Positions 44,559 to 54,435 of a stretch of 64,000 nucleotides of DNA are shown here, piece by piece. The notes beneath the pieces are model-generated. The model was not told the origin of the DNA, made no database searches, and worked only from the letters and a program-made list of their open reading frames with translations. A program made the position numbers and the translations under genes. How positions within the stretch are numbered: position 1 is the first letter of the stretch; each line of letters begins with the position of its first letter. The stretch lies in assembly GCA_016709305.1 (NCBI GenBank), contig JADJNA010000062.1, positions 105,001-169,000 of the forward strand, in the 5' to 3' direction. This DNA comes from Candidatus Villigracilis saccharophilus. GTDB taxonomy: Bacteria; Chloroflexota; Anaerolineae; Anaerolineales; Villigracilaceae.

Positions 44559-46052
44559 TCAAGGAGTTCTTTGAGTGTAACTATATATCATGACATTATC
44601 CAGTGTTTCAACAGAATTAAGCATAAACTTGTTGTTCAAATATTCCAAGTGCGGATGGGTCTTGTTGTTCTGCTTGAATTCCTCCACGGATTGCTGATAG
44701 ATGATGAACCATATTCAGGTTGCATTGATTGATGCGCTTTCCATGTTTTCGTAATTGGTCAAATCCAGTATCTGGCCTGTTGCGGGGGAGAGGGTGTCGG
44801 AGGCGCTTCCAGGAGAGTCGATGATGTAGCCTTGCGATAATTCGCGGTCAAAATAAAATGACGGCAGGTAGGTGAGTTTATTCGAGTGAATGATTACATC
44901 GCCGGGACGGAAGCTGTTTTTGATGTGTTCATTGATCTGTTCAAATGCGCCGTATGGAAAACTCTTATATGTGATGTGTTGATATAGTCCCATGCTTGAA
45001 GAGAGGAAGATCAAGGCGAATGCAGTAAAAAGAATTGGACGGGGTAATCTGGTCTTTGTGAATGCCCACGCCAGCCAGATGCAAAAAATCGCGTGAGAGG
45101 GAAGTAGGGCACGTTCCACATACATGGGGGATATTTGTGATACCAGCCAGAGCAATAAAGGCGGCGCGAATGAGAGATAGGCAAGCCAGAGGCCGTGATA
45201 GGCTTCCCCGTACTTGTTTTTTGCTGCGCGATAGGTTTGGTATGCCGCGAGCGTTATTGTGAAAGTTGCTAACAACAATGCAGATGGAAGCAGTTTGTTT
45301 GGGAGCGGCAAATTTGGCAGGTAGACAAGGAGCAGTGTAAAAAGTTTTTCAAATCCAGGTTTTTCGACCCAAAAACTGCCCGTCACCTTTGAGAGTTGCG
45401 CGGGAATTTGAGTCAGCCAGGGCGCGTACAGGATGATTGCCGCGATACCAGCCAAAATTAAGCCGCGAAGCGTTTTCCAATCCCTTTGAAAAATGGGTGT
45501 TACGGCGAGGGGGATCAAATAAAAAGCCGCGAGGTTGTGTGTGTATTGTGCAAGGGCAGCGGTAATACTGAATGGAATCCACTGACGTTTGAGAAAGGCG
45601 AGGGTCGCGAGACACAACCAGAAGGTCAATAAACCGTACATGCGGATTTCCTGGCCGTAGTGAATTTGAAATGGCAGAATGGCTGATATGAACGCGGCTG
45701 CAAGCGCTGTGGATGGATCGAATAAATGATTTGCTATCAGGTGAATACATACAATAATTCCAACTGAAATAATGACTGAAAGCATTCGAGTTGCGATTAG
45801 AGAATTTCCAAATGCTTGCATCCAACCCCATGCCATGAAGTAATAAGCGGGTGGATGTTCTTCTGCGGCGGACGAATCACTATCTGCTGCAAGTGTGCCT
45901 TGGAGAATGGCGGATAGACCTTGCTCCGAGATCAGAATTGAAAACGCCTCGTCATACCAAATGGGGCGCGATGAAATTCCCACCAGACGGATGGCAAAGG
46001 CGAGAAGTAGAGTAAAAATGAGTTTTGCTTTTTGATTTTGCAATAAGGACAT
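44559..46052 (-). CDS. GT39-like glycosyltransferase, interrupted by an in-frame TGA
   Basis: 497 residues if the TGA at 44715-44717 is read through. It has about eleven membrane segments. RPIWYDEAFSILIS near residue 30 is the GT39/ArnT/PMT-type acidic motif, and EEHPPAYYFMAWGW the conserved HPP loop. After the stop the same frame continues IWFIIYQQSVEEF and THPHLEYLNNKFML, the normal soluble end, to a TGA at 44559. Family members have Arg before this WF, so CGA to TGA is a simple explanation. As written the protein has 445 residues. Confidence 0.78.
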
Positions 46053-46070
46053 GGCTGTTTGAAATAAAAA

Positions 46071-47561
46071 TTACCTTCGTAAAATGACGGCTGTATTATC
46101 TTCATATAGAATACGCCAGTGATAATCAACCTTCAAGGTTTGCCCTAACTGGGAATTGGCCGGGATGATAACCCAAGTGATGATATATTTATTAAAAAAT
46201 ATATCATCCCAGCCATTTGAAGTTGAGATAATCTGTTCATATTCTTTTGTGAGCTTCTCTCCATAAAAATCAGTCTGCCCGTCAATAAACACCAATTGAT
46301 CAGGCCATTCACGGTAAAGCAGATAACCGCCCCAGGTAAAGGAATTGAATACATTGCCCTTTTGAGGATTTTCTTCTAGCCAGTTTACTGCATTTACTGG
46401 GAAAACTGCCGGGTCGTATTGATTTCCCACCTTCCCTGTGTCCAGTTTTACACCGTGCGCGAAGGCGAATGCAAGTAGTAGCACGCTTATCACTGGAAAG
46501 AGTATTCCGCGCAGCTGGCTTTCGATCGCCGTTATATTCCTGTCCTGTCGTGCAAGGAAGGAAGATTTTTCTGCTGGAGCTTGGATAAGCCTGCCAAGCA
46601 TGGGGGCAGTAACAATTGCAAAGAGAGGAATGTTTCGCGCGCTGTAAAGTGCCATGATTGTCCACCCTGATAGCAGGATGGACTCTCTTAATTTTAGTTT
46701 TGCGCCTTGCCCGAGTGAAAATAAAAAAAAGGCCAGCGTAAGCAGGAATGGCCATGTGCCGCCAAGATGAAAATTGGGCGCCATATATTCTATTGTATGA
46801 TCTACAAGATATGTATTGCCAATATAACCAACGCTGGTTGTCCAAAGTTTATAGCCTGATGGATTGATAAAAGTGACTGCAAAGGAAGTGACGCCGATGA
46901 TGAAAAGTGATTTGCCAGTTCCTTTATCTGCCCGCCCATGAATAAGATCCCATAACCATTCTGCGATATAAGCCCCCAAGACGACAAAGCCCGCAATGAA
47001 CGCACCGTGCGTGTTTGCCCAGATCAGCATGAGAAGCGGGAAAATCCAAATTCGGAAAAATTTCTTTTCCATAACATGCTCAAGTTGATAAGCCCAGACC
47101 GCCAAAAATAGCATTGTGAAAATATGCGGGCGTGCCAGTATGTGTAAACTGGAGCTCATCGCTGCCCATAAACTTGTGAATAATGCTGTCAGGCGGAAAG
47201 CGCTGCGATAAACCATTTCACGGTATGTTAGTGTGAAGGTCAATGCGATGACGATGCTTGTCAGAAACACTACGCCGTTTAATCCCATAGCTGAATGAGC
47301 AGCACTAAAAAGAACCTGCGCCAGCCATTCGTGCGGCACAAGTTCTTCGCCTTTCATCGTATATGAAAACAGGTCATGTGTAGGTATGATTTTATTCGTA
47401 ATAATGTATTTGCCGATTGTAATATGACGTCCCAGGTCACCGTCTAAATTGAAAAGTTCAGGTCCGTAAAAAGCAACTGCCAAGAGAATGCTAATAAAAA
47501 AAATATCTTGAGATCTGGGCAGAAAATAAGCAATCAGTGAAGATGTTTTGTTATTTTGCAT
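46071..47561 (-). CDS. Polytopic membrane protein of unknown function, glycosyltransferase-like layout
   Basis: 496 residues with nine to eleven hydrophobic segments and a soluble C-terminal portion of about 110 residues (VFNSFTWGGYLLYREWPDQL and onward). The first loop after TM1 is FNLDGDLGRHITIGKYIIT, with conserved Asp residues in the place where GT-C transferases have their catalytic acid. I do not recognise a named family. It is the first gene of a four-gene run on this strand (46071-47561, 44559-46052, 43216-44454, 41577-43165). Confidence 0.7.
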   Translation of the reverse strand: MQNNKTSSLIAYFLPRSQDIFFISILLAVAFYGPELFNLDGDLGRHITIGKYIITNKIIPTHDLFSYTMKGEELVPHEWLAQVLFSAAHSAMGLNGVVFLTSIVIALTFTLTYREMVYRSAFRLTALFTSLWAAMSSSLHILARPHIFTMLFLAVWAYQLEHVMEKKFFRIWIFPLLMLIWANTHGAFIAGFVVLGAYIAEWLWDLIHGRADKGTGKSLFIIGVTSFAVTFINPSGYKLWTTSVGYIGNTYLVDHTIEYMAPNFHLGGTWPFLLTLAFFLFSLGQGAKLKLRESILLSGWTIMALYSARNIPLFAIVTAPMLGRLIQAPAEKSSFLARQDRNITAIESQLRGILFPVISVLLLAFAFAHGVKLDTGKVGNQYDPAVFPVNAVNWLEENPQKGNVFNSFTWGGYLLYREWPDQLVFIDGQTDFYGEKLTKEYEQIISTSNGWDDIFFNKYIITWVIIPANSQLGQTLKVDYHWRILYEDNTAVILRR

Positions 47562-47577
47562 ATGTCCATTTTAAACG

Positions 47578-47606
47578 CAAAATGGGCGAACCAATCGCCC
47601 ATTTTG
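47578..47606 (-). terminator. Terminator hairpin after rpoD
   Basis: CAAAATGGGCGA (47578-47589) pairs with TCGCCCATTTTG (47595-47606). It sits just beyond the rpoD stop and before the membrane-protein run. Confidence 0.7.
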
Positions 47607-47619
47607 ATATTCATTTTTT

Positions 47620-48837
47620 CTATTCACCCAGATAATCGCGCAATTTTCTGCGGATCGAGGGATGCCTTAATCTGCTTAATGCCTGCGCTTCGATCTGGCG
47701 GACACGTTCACGGGTGACACCCATTTTGCGGCCCACTTCTTCGAGTGTATAGGCTTGTCCGTCGAGCAGGCCGTAGCGCAATTGCAGGATACGGACTTCA
47801 CGAGGAGGCAGACCATTCAACACTTCGCCGAGGTGTTCCTTCAACAAGTTGTATGTGGCGGTCTCGTCAGGCGGGGGAGCCTCGTCGTCTTCAATGAAAT
47901 CGCCGAGCACAGAATCTTCTTCATCGTCTGTCGGTGTTTCCAGTGATAACGGACGACGCGCGACCTGGATCATGTTCTCGATTTTCTTGGGTGGTACATC
48001 CAATGCGATCGCCAATTCGTCCACACTGGGCTCGCGTCCCAGCCGTTGGGTGAGTTGATGCTGAACGCGCAGGAGCTTGTTGATCTGATCGCCCATGTGA
48101 ACGGGCACGCGGATGGTGCGTCCCTGGTCGGCGATGGCGCGGGTCACTGCCTGACGGATCCACCACGTCGCGTAGGTGGAGAATTTATGCCCACGGCGAT
48201 AATCGAATTTTTTTGTGGCGCGGATCAAGCCAATATTGCCTTCCTGAATCAAATCGAGGAATGGCACGCCGCGTCCCATATACTTCTTTGCTACAGAGAT
48301 CACAAGACGGGAATTGGCGGTGATCAGATGTTCACGTGCCCCCCAGCCGTCTTCGATCGAGTGACGCAGATCAAGTCTGTGCTTGGGAGTGACATTTCCC
48401 TGGGCCAGTTCCTCGCGCGCGGAGCGGCCGCGCTCTATGCGCTGCGCAAGTTGTACTTCTTCGACCGCAGTCAACAGCGGTACGCGGCTGACTTCTTTGA
48501 GGTACAAGCCGATGGTATCGTCAGTGTCGATATTGGCAAGGTAATCGTCAAGCGAAGGGTCGATCTCCGGCTCTTCTACTTCACCGCTTTCTTCAACAGC
48601 AACAAGTTCGTCCTCTGTCGGTTCAGGTGTGATGGTATCTTCCTGAAACGGAATCCCAGCACTCAAGAGAGCGGAAAAGGCTTCTTCAAGCTGCTCAACA
48701 TCCTGCTCAGCCTCAGGGAAGAAGTGCAAGATATCATCCAATGTTACATATGACTTTTGGCGGCCCAGCTCTACGAGCCGCGCTATGGCAGGAAATTCTT
48801 CTTCGTCGTCAACGATCAATATTTTTTCTACATCCAT
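47620..48837 (-). CDS. rpoD: Primary sigma factor (sigma-70 family)
   Basis: 405 residues. A region 1.1-like segment (ARLVELGRQKSYVTLDDIL) is followed by an acidic linker, region 1.2 (DDTIGLYLKEVSRVPLL), region 2 (GRGVPFLDLIQEGNIGLIRA and FSTYATWWIRQAVTRAI), region 3 and region 4 with VTRERVRQIEAQALSRLRHP. This is the vegetative sigma factor architecture. It starts at ATG 48837 and is expressed from its own promoter. Confidence 0.95.
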   Translation of the reverse strand: MDVEKILIVDDEEEFPAIARLVELGRQKSYVTLDDILHFFPEAEQDVEQLEEAFSALLSAGIPFQEDTITPEPTEDELVAVEESGEVEEPEIDPSLDDYLANIDTDDTIGLYLKEVSRVPLLTAVEEVQLAQRIERGRSAREELAQGNVTPKHRLDLRHSIEDGWGAREHLITANSRLVISVAKKYMGRGVPFLDLIQEGNIGLIRATKKFDYRRGHKFSTYATWWIRQAVTRAIADQGRTIRVPVHMGDQINKLLRVQHQLTQRLGREPSVDELAIALDVPPKKIENMIQVARRPLSLETPTDDEEDSVLGDFIEDDEAPPPDETATYNLLKEHLGEVLNGLPPREVRILQLRYGLLDGQAYTLEEVGRKMGVTRERVRQIEAQALSRLRHPSIRRKLRDYLGE

Positions 48838-48875
48838 TTATGCTTCCAACTTTCAGGGATTTTTCCAGCAAAATC

Positions 48876-48904
48876 AGGATACACGTTTTCACGTTCAAAA
48901 GCAA
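48876..48904 (-). promoter_or_regulatory. Promoter of rpoD
   Basis: TTGCTT (48904-48899) and TATCCT (48881-48876) on the minus strand are 17 bases apart, about 40 bases from the ATG. Confidence 0.55.
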
Positions 48905-49012
48905 TACCCTGTCGTTTTTTTAGATGATTTGCAATGTGTTTGTATTACTCGGACAAACGTCGTCCAATTCAACTTGGTATATTAAAATGATGATTGTTCC
49001 TGTATAAACCCT

Positions 49013-49669
49013 TTATGGTGTTGGGGTTACGGTTACTTCCAGTGTGGGCGTGGGCAAATAAGGAGGAGTCACTGCGAGTTGTACCAGAGAGTCTATTCCG
49101 CTTAAGTCCACGATCATCATTTTGTCTTTATCCAGGCGGACATAATATCCGCTATTTGTGGGGGTGCTGTCTCCGACCTCAAGCGTATGTTTGTTTCCAT
49201 TTGCGAACTCCAAAGAGATCACGTGGGAGGGTGTATCAAGCCCGAAAATAGCCGGGTCTGAATCAACTTCAGAGAGGATCTCCAAAGCCGACAATTGAGT
49301 TGCCGCCGCCTCAGCCAAACCTTGATCTGCTTCGGCTTCCCTGGGCAGTTCCAGTGCCCAGATATTTTCTGCATTCCGCAGCAATTTTACAGCTTCTCCC
49401 TCTGCAGGGGCGATCTCAATACTGATCGGATTGCCATCGACACTCGCAGAAAATAGGTAACTTGGTCCGCTTACAGGCGTTGCTTCTGCCGCCACGGTTT
49501 CTTTTTGACGGTTGAGGTAAACTGCGGCGGCGATCAATCCAATGAAAATCAATACTGTGATCCACGTGCCGGGGTTGAATTTAGCTTTGACTGGTTTTGG
49601 CTTATACGCTTCCTGTTTCGGCTTGCTGACAGTTCTTTTTTTCGGTGTGTCTGTTTTCTTTGTCGCCAT
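49013..49669 (-). CDS. DUF4340 domain protein
   Basis: 218 residues. A charged Lys/Pro-rich N-terminus, one membrane segment (about 34-52) and a soluble domain with the DUF4340 pattern: NIWALELPREAEADQGLAEA, then FGLDTPSHVISLEF and GYYVRLDKDKMMIVD. DUF4340 genes commonly sit after the GldG-like gene of this type of ABC cassette, as here, with two bases between them. The partner role is unknown. The last gene of the operon. Confidence 0.85.
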   Translation of the reverse strand: MATKKTDTPKKRTVSKPKQEAYKPKPVKAKFNPGTWITVLIFIGLIAAAVYLNRQKETVAAEATPVSGPSYLFSASVDGNPISIEIAPAEGEAVKLLRNAENIWALELPREAEADQGLAEAAATQLSALEILSEVDSDPAIFGLDTPSHVISLEFANGNKHTLEVGDSTPTNSGYYVRLDKDKMMIVDLSGIDSLVQLAVTPPYLPTPTLEVTVTPTP

Positions 49670-49672
49670 TTC

Positions 49673-51271
49673 TTAACCTCTCTTGCGGCGCGTGAGCCAT
49701 GCAGAAACACCTGCGAACACGATCAGGCCTGGAAGCACGATGATCGAGAATATCAGGATGATCACTAATGCCACAGGTGATGGCGCGACAAAGGAGCGGG
49801 TGATGGGTGTGCGCGGAGTGATGTTAAGCAGGTTTTCCTGTTCGGCCGCCCAGTCTACTGAGTTGATGAAAATATTTCCATTTCCATAGGCGTCAAAGTT
49901 TTCGTCAATGGCAAAGAGCGAATTTCCGAATACAACAACTCTTCCTTTGGTGGTTGTGTTTTCTCCAGCTACTGCCATATTGAGCGGACCTTGGAAATCA
50001 ACGCCTTCATTGAATTCTGCAGAGCTGTCGGCGCCTAATACCGTTTCACCCCAAGAGTTATCAGCAGTGAGGATCAATGGCATGAGCTGAACATCCGTTA
50101 CCGGTGTTTCTGCCATGCCAATACTGCGAGCTTGCGGCAGAATGACAGAATACTTCGAGCTCAAGTTTTGGGTGATAGGATGCGCAGAACTAAACGCCGC
50201 AGAAACAGCATTCAACGGCTGCTGGGTGGACAGATCAACGATAATGTCATTCTGCAGGGTAATGCCCCAATCCTTCGCAAGATAATCAGCGAGCGGGTCG
50301 GGCGAATCACCGAACTCAGTTAGGAGTAGGGGATTTTCCATCACGAAAAGAGAACCGCCGGCGTCCACATACTTTTTCAACAGATTCACTTCATCTTTTG
50401 AAAGCGGCTTTTTCGGCCCTGCGATGATGATCGAAAGCGCATCTTCAGGGATACTGTTTGTGACGAGCAAGTTAAGCGTATTGACAGTGTAGTTCTTGCT
50501 TTGTAATGTGCTTGATGCGATCGAGAAACTTAAGTCAGTTCCCGCTTCAATTCCTGATTCGCCATGACCTTCAAGAAAATACACAACCCGCGGATCAGGG
50601 TTGATCAAGCGGATTAACGTGGTGGTCAATTCTGTTTCGCTGACGCTTGCCGCGATCTCTTTACGCTCTCCCATGGTCAGCATGATCTTTCCGTCACCGG
50701 TGATGCCTGCGGCGCGCGCAGAAACCGGGTCGAGATCGGGGTCTACAAAGCGAAAATCGAATTTGCCGCTGCTGTTGGCTTTGAAGTCCTGCAGGATCTG
50801 CTGGGCATTGGTTGAATCCAGACTGGCGGAAAAGAATGCCGTTGCTGTTACTGTATCGGGAAGGGTTGCGAGCGCCTGCAAAGTTTCTGGCGCGAGCGTG
50901 TGTGATTTATCTTCGGTCAGATCCCATGATTTGGGATTTTGATAAACAATATAATTTGCCACAAAGACGATGCCGACAAATGCCACGGTCATGATCAAGG
51001 AATTCGAACCGTACCGTGCCTGACGCCCGGTAATGAAGCGGCGTACTTTGTCGGGCGCCATGAAGGCGTATGCGGCTAATCCAAGGATCAATACGCCCGC
51101 GCTGATCTGTAATGCGAGGTTGAGCGTGTCAGGATTTTGCGGCGTGAACATTTGCAGCGCCACGAGTCCTTTTGTTACGCCGAGCAAGCCTGTAGAAAGA
51201 CAGGCGATACTTGCGACAATCAGGCCGATGAAGGCGTATTGTGCAATTGGTTTTCTCTTCTTTTCTTCCAT
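49673..51271 (-). CDS. GldG-like auxiliary ABC transport protein
   Basis: 532 residues from ATG 51271, which shares one base with the stop of the permease gene (TAATG); a frame to 51280 adds three residues. There are three or four N-terminal hydrophobic segments and one at the end, with a large soluble part between. The pattern DKSHTLAPETLQALATLPD and VYFLEGHGESG belongs to the GldG/uncharacterised ABC transport family. The product likely sits with its periplasmic-type domain outside the membrane. Substrate unknown. Confidence 0.85.
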   Translation of the reverse strand: MEEKKRKPIAQYAFIGLIVASIACLSTGLLGVTKGLVALQMFTPQNPDTLNLALQISAGVLILGLAAYAFMAPDKVRRFITGRQARYGSNSLIMTVAFVGIVFVANYIVYQNPKSWDLTEDKSHTLAPETLQALATLPDTVTATAFFSASLDSTNAQQILQDFKANSSGKFDFRFVDPDLDPVSARAAGITGDGKIMLTMGERKEIAASVSETELTTTLIRLINPDPRVVYFLEGHGESGIEAGTDLSFSIASSTLQSKNYTVNTLNLLVTNSIPEDALSIIIAGPKKPLSKDEVNLLKKYVDAGGSLFVMENPLLLTEFGDSPDPLADYLAKDWGITLQNDIIVDLSTQQPLNAVSAAFSSAHPITQNLSSKYSVILPQARSIGMAETPVTDVQLMPLILTADNSWGETVLGADSSAEFNEGVDFQGPLNMAVAGENTTTKGRVVVFGNSLFAIDENFDAYGNGNIFINSVDWAAEQENLLNITPRTPITRSFVAPSPVALVIILIFSIIVLPGLIVFAGVSAWLTRRKRG

Positions 51272-52017
51272 TAGCGCCATCTCCGGATCTCAATTGCGGT
51301 GGTGCCGACGAATAAGCCCAACGCAGTGATACTAATGTAATAGACCAGATCTCCCAATTGGATCACACCGACGTTCAGCGTGTTATAGAAGTGGGATTTC
51401 ATATCCAAATAAGTGAAGACATCACCGCCGGCGGGGACAACGCTGGCAGGGAACCCAACCAGCCACCACAAAAACACGAAGGTAATCAGTGTGACGAAGA
51501 AGGCGGCGATCTGGTTGCTAAAAACGGCAGAAATGCCCACGCCGATTCCCAGGAATGCGGCGGAGAGCAGAATCACGCCAAGATATGCCGATAACATCAC
51601 GCGCAGGTCAATGCCCGGTGATACCAGATTGTTTAAAATGATGGGAAAGACCAGTGTCACAGCAATCAGAGAAAGCAGATATAAAAAGGCTCCCAGCCAT
51701 TTGCCGATGACCAATTCCGCGTCGCGCACCGGCGCGGTCAGCATTAATTCCATTGTGCCCATGCGGGTTTCATCTGAAATCAGGCGCATGGTTAAGGCTG
51801 GTACGGAAAGTACCAGCATGAAAACAAATGCGCCGGTAATACCGCTGATGTCTGGCGCCTGGCCAAAGTTTTGGAATGAGTTTTGTGCGAAGAAGAAAAC
51901 ATTCAAGCCAAAGATAATGCCCAATACAAGCAGGATGGCAAACGCCACCACGTAAGCAATGGGACTGTTATAGTAATTGTCGTATTCGCGCTTCGCGATC
52001 GTCCAAATATTTCTCAT
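51271..52017 (-). CDS. ABC-2 type permease (GldF-like)
   Basis: 248 residues, six hydrophobic segments. IAKREYDNYYNSPIAYVV is the usual N-terminus and SDETRMGTMELMLTAPVRD the family motif. It ends IEIRRWR and its stop overlaps the next start. It works with the ATPase encoded 11 bases upstream. Confidence 0.9.
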   Translation of the reverse strand: MRNIWTIAKREYDNYYNSPIAYVVAFAILLVLGIIFGLNVFFFAQNSFQNFGQAPDISGITGAFVFMLVLSVPALTMRLISDETRMGTMELMLTAPVRDAELVIGKWLGAFLYLLSLIAVTLVFPIILNNLVSPGIDLRVMLSAYLGVILLSAAFLGIGVGISAVFSNQIAAFFVTLITFVFLWWLVGFPASVVPAGGDVFTYLDMKSHFYNTLNVGVIQLGDLVYYISITALGLFVGTTAIEIRRWR

Positions 52018-52028
52018 GGAATTCCTCT

Positions 52029-52955
52029 TTATTTCTTTTTGGAATCGGCGCCAGTGAGTTCGAGGAAGATCTCCTCAAGGCTCATTCCAAGCGGACGCAG
52101 TTCAAGCAATTCATAACCAGCGTTAATGACCTGTTTGGCCACTTCAGGGCGCACGTCTTTGCCGGAGGCGAATTCAAATTCCACGGTACCGTCGGATTTG
52201 GTTTCCACGCCTTGCACACCCTTTACCTTCTTGATGGTCTTTTCGAGATCGTCCGCTTCCCCGCGCACGCGCAGAACCACTCGTTCCGCGCCGATCAGAC
52301 GCGCCTGCAGGTTCTCAGTTGTGTCTTCTGCGACGATCTTACCCTTGTTGATGATCAACACCCGGTCACAGATATTTTGCGCTTCGTTTAAAAGGTGAGT
52401 GGAAAGTAACACCGTCCGATCTTTGCCGATTTCGCGGATCAACGCGCGGACTTCAACTACTTGTCCCGGGTCAAGGCCAATGGTTGGTTCGTCGAGGATC
52501 AAAACTTCTGGTCTGTGCATTAACGCTTGAGCCAGTCCGACTCTTTGGCGCATGCCTTTAGACAGATTGCCAATATATCCATTCGAGCGGTCGCTCAAGC
52601 CGACCATATCCAGCACTTCATCAACGCGGGCGTCCACATTGGGGATCTTTCTCAGGTCGCCCATGAACTTTAGATAGTCAAAAACTACCATGTCCGTATA
52701 AAGCGGAACGGTCTCTGGCAAATAGCCCACACGTTTGCGAACCTCAAGCGACTCTTCCACCACGTCGTATCCAGCCACGATGGCTTCGCCGTCTGTGGGT
52801 GGCATGTATCCCGTCAGGATGCGCAAGGTGGTGGTTTTTCCAGCGCCGTTGGGGCCGAGGAAGCCCACGATCTCACCCTGTTGGGCGTCGAAATTTAGAT
52901 TATGAATGGCGCGGCGCGCGCCGTAGTCCTTGGTAAGACCACTGACTTTGATCAT
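52029..52955 (-). CDS. ABC transporter ATP-binding protein (GldA-like)
   Basis: 308 residues from ATG 52955, five bases after AAGGAG. Walker A is GPNGAGKTTT, signature NLSKGMRQRVGLAQALMH and Walker B LILDEPTIGLDP. It is the first gene of the operon with permease, GldG-like and DUF4340 genes. In Bacteroidetes gliding the homologous trio is GldAFG, but in other phyla this set is generic and no motility genes are here. Confidence 0.92.
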   Translation of the reverse strand: MIKVSGLTKDYGARRAIHNLNFDAQQGEIVGFLGPNGAGKTTTLRILTGYMPPTDGEAIVAGYDVVEESLEVRKRVGYLPETVPLYTDMVVFDYLKFMGDLRKIPNVDARVDEVLDMVGLSDRSNGYIGNLSKGMRQRVGLAQALMHRPEVLILDEPTIGLDPGQVVEVRALIREIGKDRTVLLSTHLLNEAQNICDRVLIINKGKIVAEDTTENLQARLIGAERVVLRVRGEADDLEKTIKKVKGVQGVETKSDGTVEFEFASGKDVRPEVAKQVINAGYELLELRPLGMSLEEIFLELTGADSKKK

Positions 52956-53046
52956 TGAATCTCCTTGCAATTAAATTGATAAATGGGTTTGTGGCAAACA
53001 AAAAACACAGCCCGGGGGCGGTGCCTTTTGTTTTCTTCCGCTGATT

Positions 53047-53076
53047 ACTATACAATATTCAGACTCGCAAAGTCAA
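53047..53076 (-). promoter_or_regulatory. Promoter of the GldAFG-DUF4340 operon
   Basis: TTGACT (53076-53071) and TATAGT (53052-53047) on the minus strand are 18 bases apart. A leader of about 80 bases precedes the ATG. Confidence 0.75.
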
Positions 53077-53135
53077 GCGGGTAATCTTTCTCTAATCTAA
53101 TACTAATATTCGAGGCGCTCAGCTATAATTGATTT

Positions 53136-53855
53136 ATGACCACACTCCTTTATCAAACCAATTCTTATCTTAAAGAGTTTTCAGCGATCATTACCGCAGT
53201 AGATGCCGAAACTCGCGCCGTTGTGCTTGACCAGTCCGCTTTTTACCCTGGCGGAGGCGGGCAGCCCTGTGACTTTGGAACCTTGGAAGTCGCGAGTGTT
53301 ATGTATCCTGTGGAAAAGGTGAAGAAGCAGGGCGATGACGTTTTGCATTTTCTTGGCGGAACGGATTCCCTGCCAGCTGTCAATTCCGCTTCACACGGGA
53401 CTTTGGACTGGGTGCGGCGATACCAGTTGATGCGCACTCATACAGCTCTGCACATCCTGTGCGGAACGGTTTTCCGGGATTACGGGGCAAAGGTCACTGG
53501 CGGCGATATGGATCCGCTCAAGGGGCGCATGGATTTTGAATTTGAGAATATGCGCGCAGAGCTGGTCAATGCCATCGAAACAGCGACCAATCTCGAGGTC
53601 CAGCAGGGACGCGACATGCGAGTGAAGATCCTGCCCAGGGACGAGGCGTTCCAGATCCCGGACCTGATCCGCACGAAGATCAACCTGCTTCCAGAAGGCA
53701 TCATGCAGGTGCGGACAGTGGAGATCGTTGGACTGGATCTGCAAGCCGATGGCGGTACCCATGTGATGAACACTTCTGAAGTTGGCAGAATAAAAGTTGT
53801 CGATTATAAAAGTAAAGGCGCGATCAACAAGAGGATTTATATTGAAATTGAATAA
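53136..53855 (+). CDS. alaX: AlaX-type alanyl-tRNA editing protein
   Basis: 239 residues. It hydrolyses Ser- or Gly-mischarged tRNA-Ala in trans. YPGGGGQPCD is the glycine-rich motif of the N-terminal domain, and the zinc site is HTALH near residue 112, with the second half LQADGGTHVMNTSEVG. In this half an Asp stands where AlaRS-type editing domains often have Cys (CGGTH); that variant is known in AlaX proteins. The gene is divergent from the ABC operon. Confidence 0.88.
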   Translation: MTTLLYQTNSYLKEFSAIITAVDAETRAVVLDQSAFYPGGGGQPCDFGTLEVASVMYPVEKVKKQGDDVLHFLGGTDSLPAVNSASHGTLDWVRRYQLMRTHTALHILCGTVFRDYGAKVTGGDMDPLKGRMDFEFENMRAELVNAIETATNLEVQQGRDMRVKILPRDEAFQIPDLIRTKINLLPEGIMQVRTVEIVGLDLQADGGTHVMNTSEVGRIKVVDYKSKGAINKRIYIEIE

Positions 53856-53875
53856 TCAGGGCATTGCTTTATAAT
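53848..53875 (+). promoter_or_regulatory. Promoter for the small lipoprotein gene
   Basis: TTGAAT (53848-53853) and TATAAT (53870-53875) are 16 bases apart; the gene starts about 55 bases later behind AAGGAG. Confidence 0.55.
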
Positions 53876-53931
53876 CCATCAGGTTTTGACATGATGTTCA
53901 ATTTCGAAAATATAAGGAGAAATATATAGAC

Positions 53932-54351
53932 ATGAAACTGAATAAATTATCCATCCTGCTTGCTGTTATTGCCTTGTTCTTTTCAACCCTGGCATGTGCC
54001 TTTGGCGGCGGGGAACCCACACTTAGCAATGTCCGCACTGCCAAAGATGAGGACGGCGCTCAGCCCTCGTCGGTCTTTAGCTCAACAGATACCGTTTATG
54101 CAGTTAGCGACCTGTCCAATGGCGTAAAAGGGAACGTGGTTCTTTCCCGATGGTACGCAGTGGATGTTCCTGATGTGGAACCGAATTTTTTGATCGATGA
54201 AGTTGATATTACGATCGAAGAGGATTCTTTCACAGGTACGATCTTTTTTAATTTTGATCCACCTGAGGGCGGCTGGCCTGCTGGAACATATAAGGTTGAG
54301 ATACTCTTCAACAATGTTCTGATCACAAGCGCAGAATATAGCGTTCAATAA
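53932..54351 (+). CDS. Small predicted lipoprotein
   Basis: 139 residues. The signal ends with STLACAFGGG, placing the lipidated Cys at 22. The rest is soluble and acidic, with YAVSDLSNGVKGN and PEGGWPAGTYKVEILFNN, a beta-strand-rich pattern seen in small secreted Chloroflexota proteins. It has its own promoter and a likely terminator and is not clearly part of an operon. No family is recognised. Confidence 0.65.
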   Translation: MKLNKLSILLAVIALFFSTLACAFGGGEPTLSNVRTAKDEDGAQPSSVFSSTDTVYAVSDLSNGVKGNVVLSRWYAVDVPDVEPNFLIDEVDITIEEDSFTGTIFFNFDPPEGGWPAGTYKVEILFNNVLITSAEYSVQ

Positions 54352-54366
54352 TTACTGAATAGTACC

Positions 54367-54404
54367 AACAAGATCCGCCTGCATGACAAGGGTGGATCTT
54401 GTTT
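54367..54404 (+). terminator. Terminator after the small lipoprotein gene
   Basis: AACAAGATCC (54367-54376) pairs with GGATCTTGTT (54394-54403), followed by a short T stretch. Confidence 0.6.
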
Positions 54405-54435
54405 AAAAATTCTGAATGATACCTGGAGGTTAATT

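Noticed and set aside
47620..48837. Receiver domain at the N-terminus of the sigma factor (VEKILIVDDEEEF)
   Set aside because: Only the first dozen residues resemble a receiver; the rest is region 1.1, so it is an ordinary sigma factor start.
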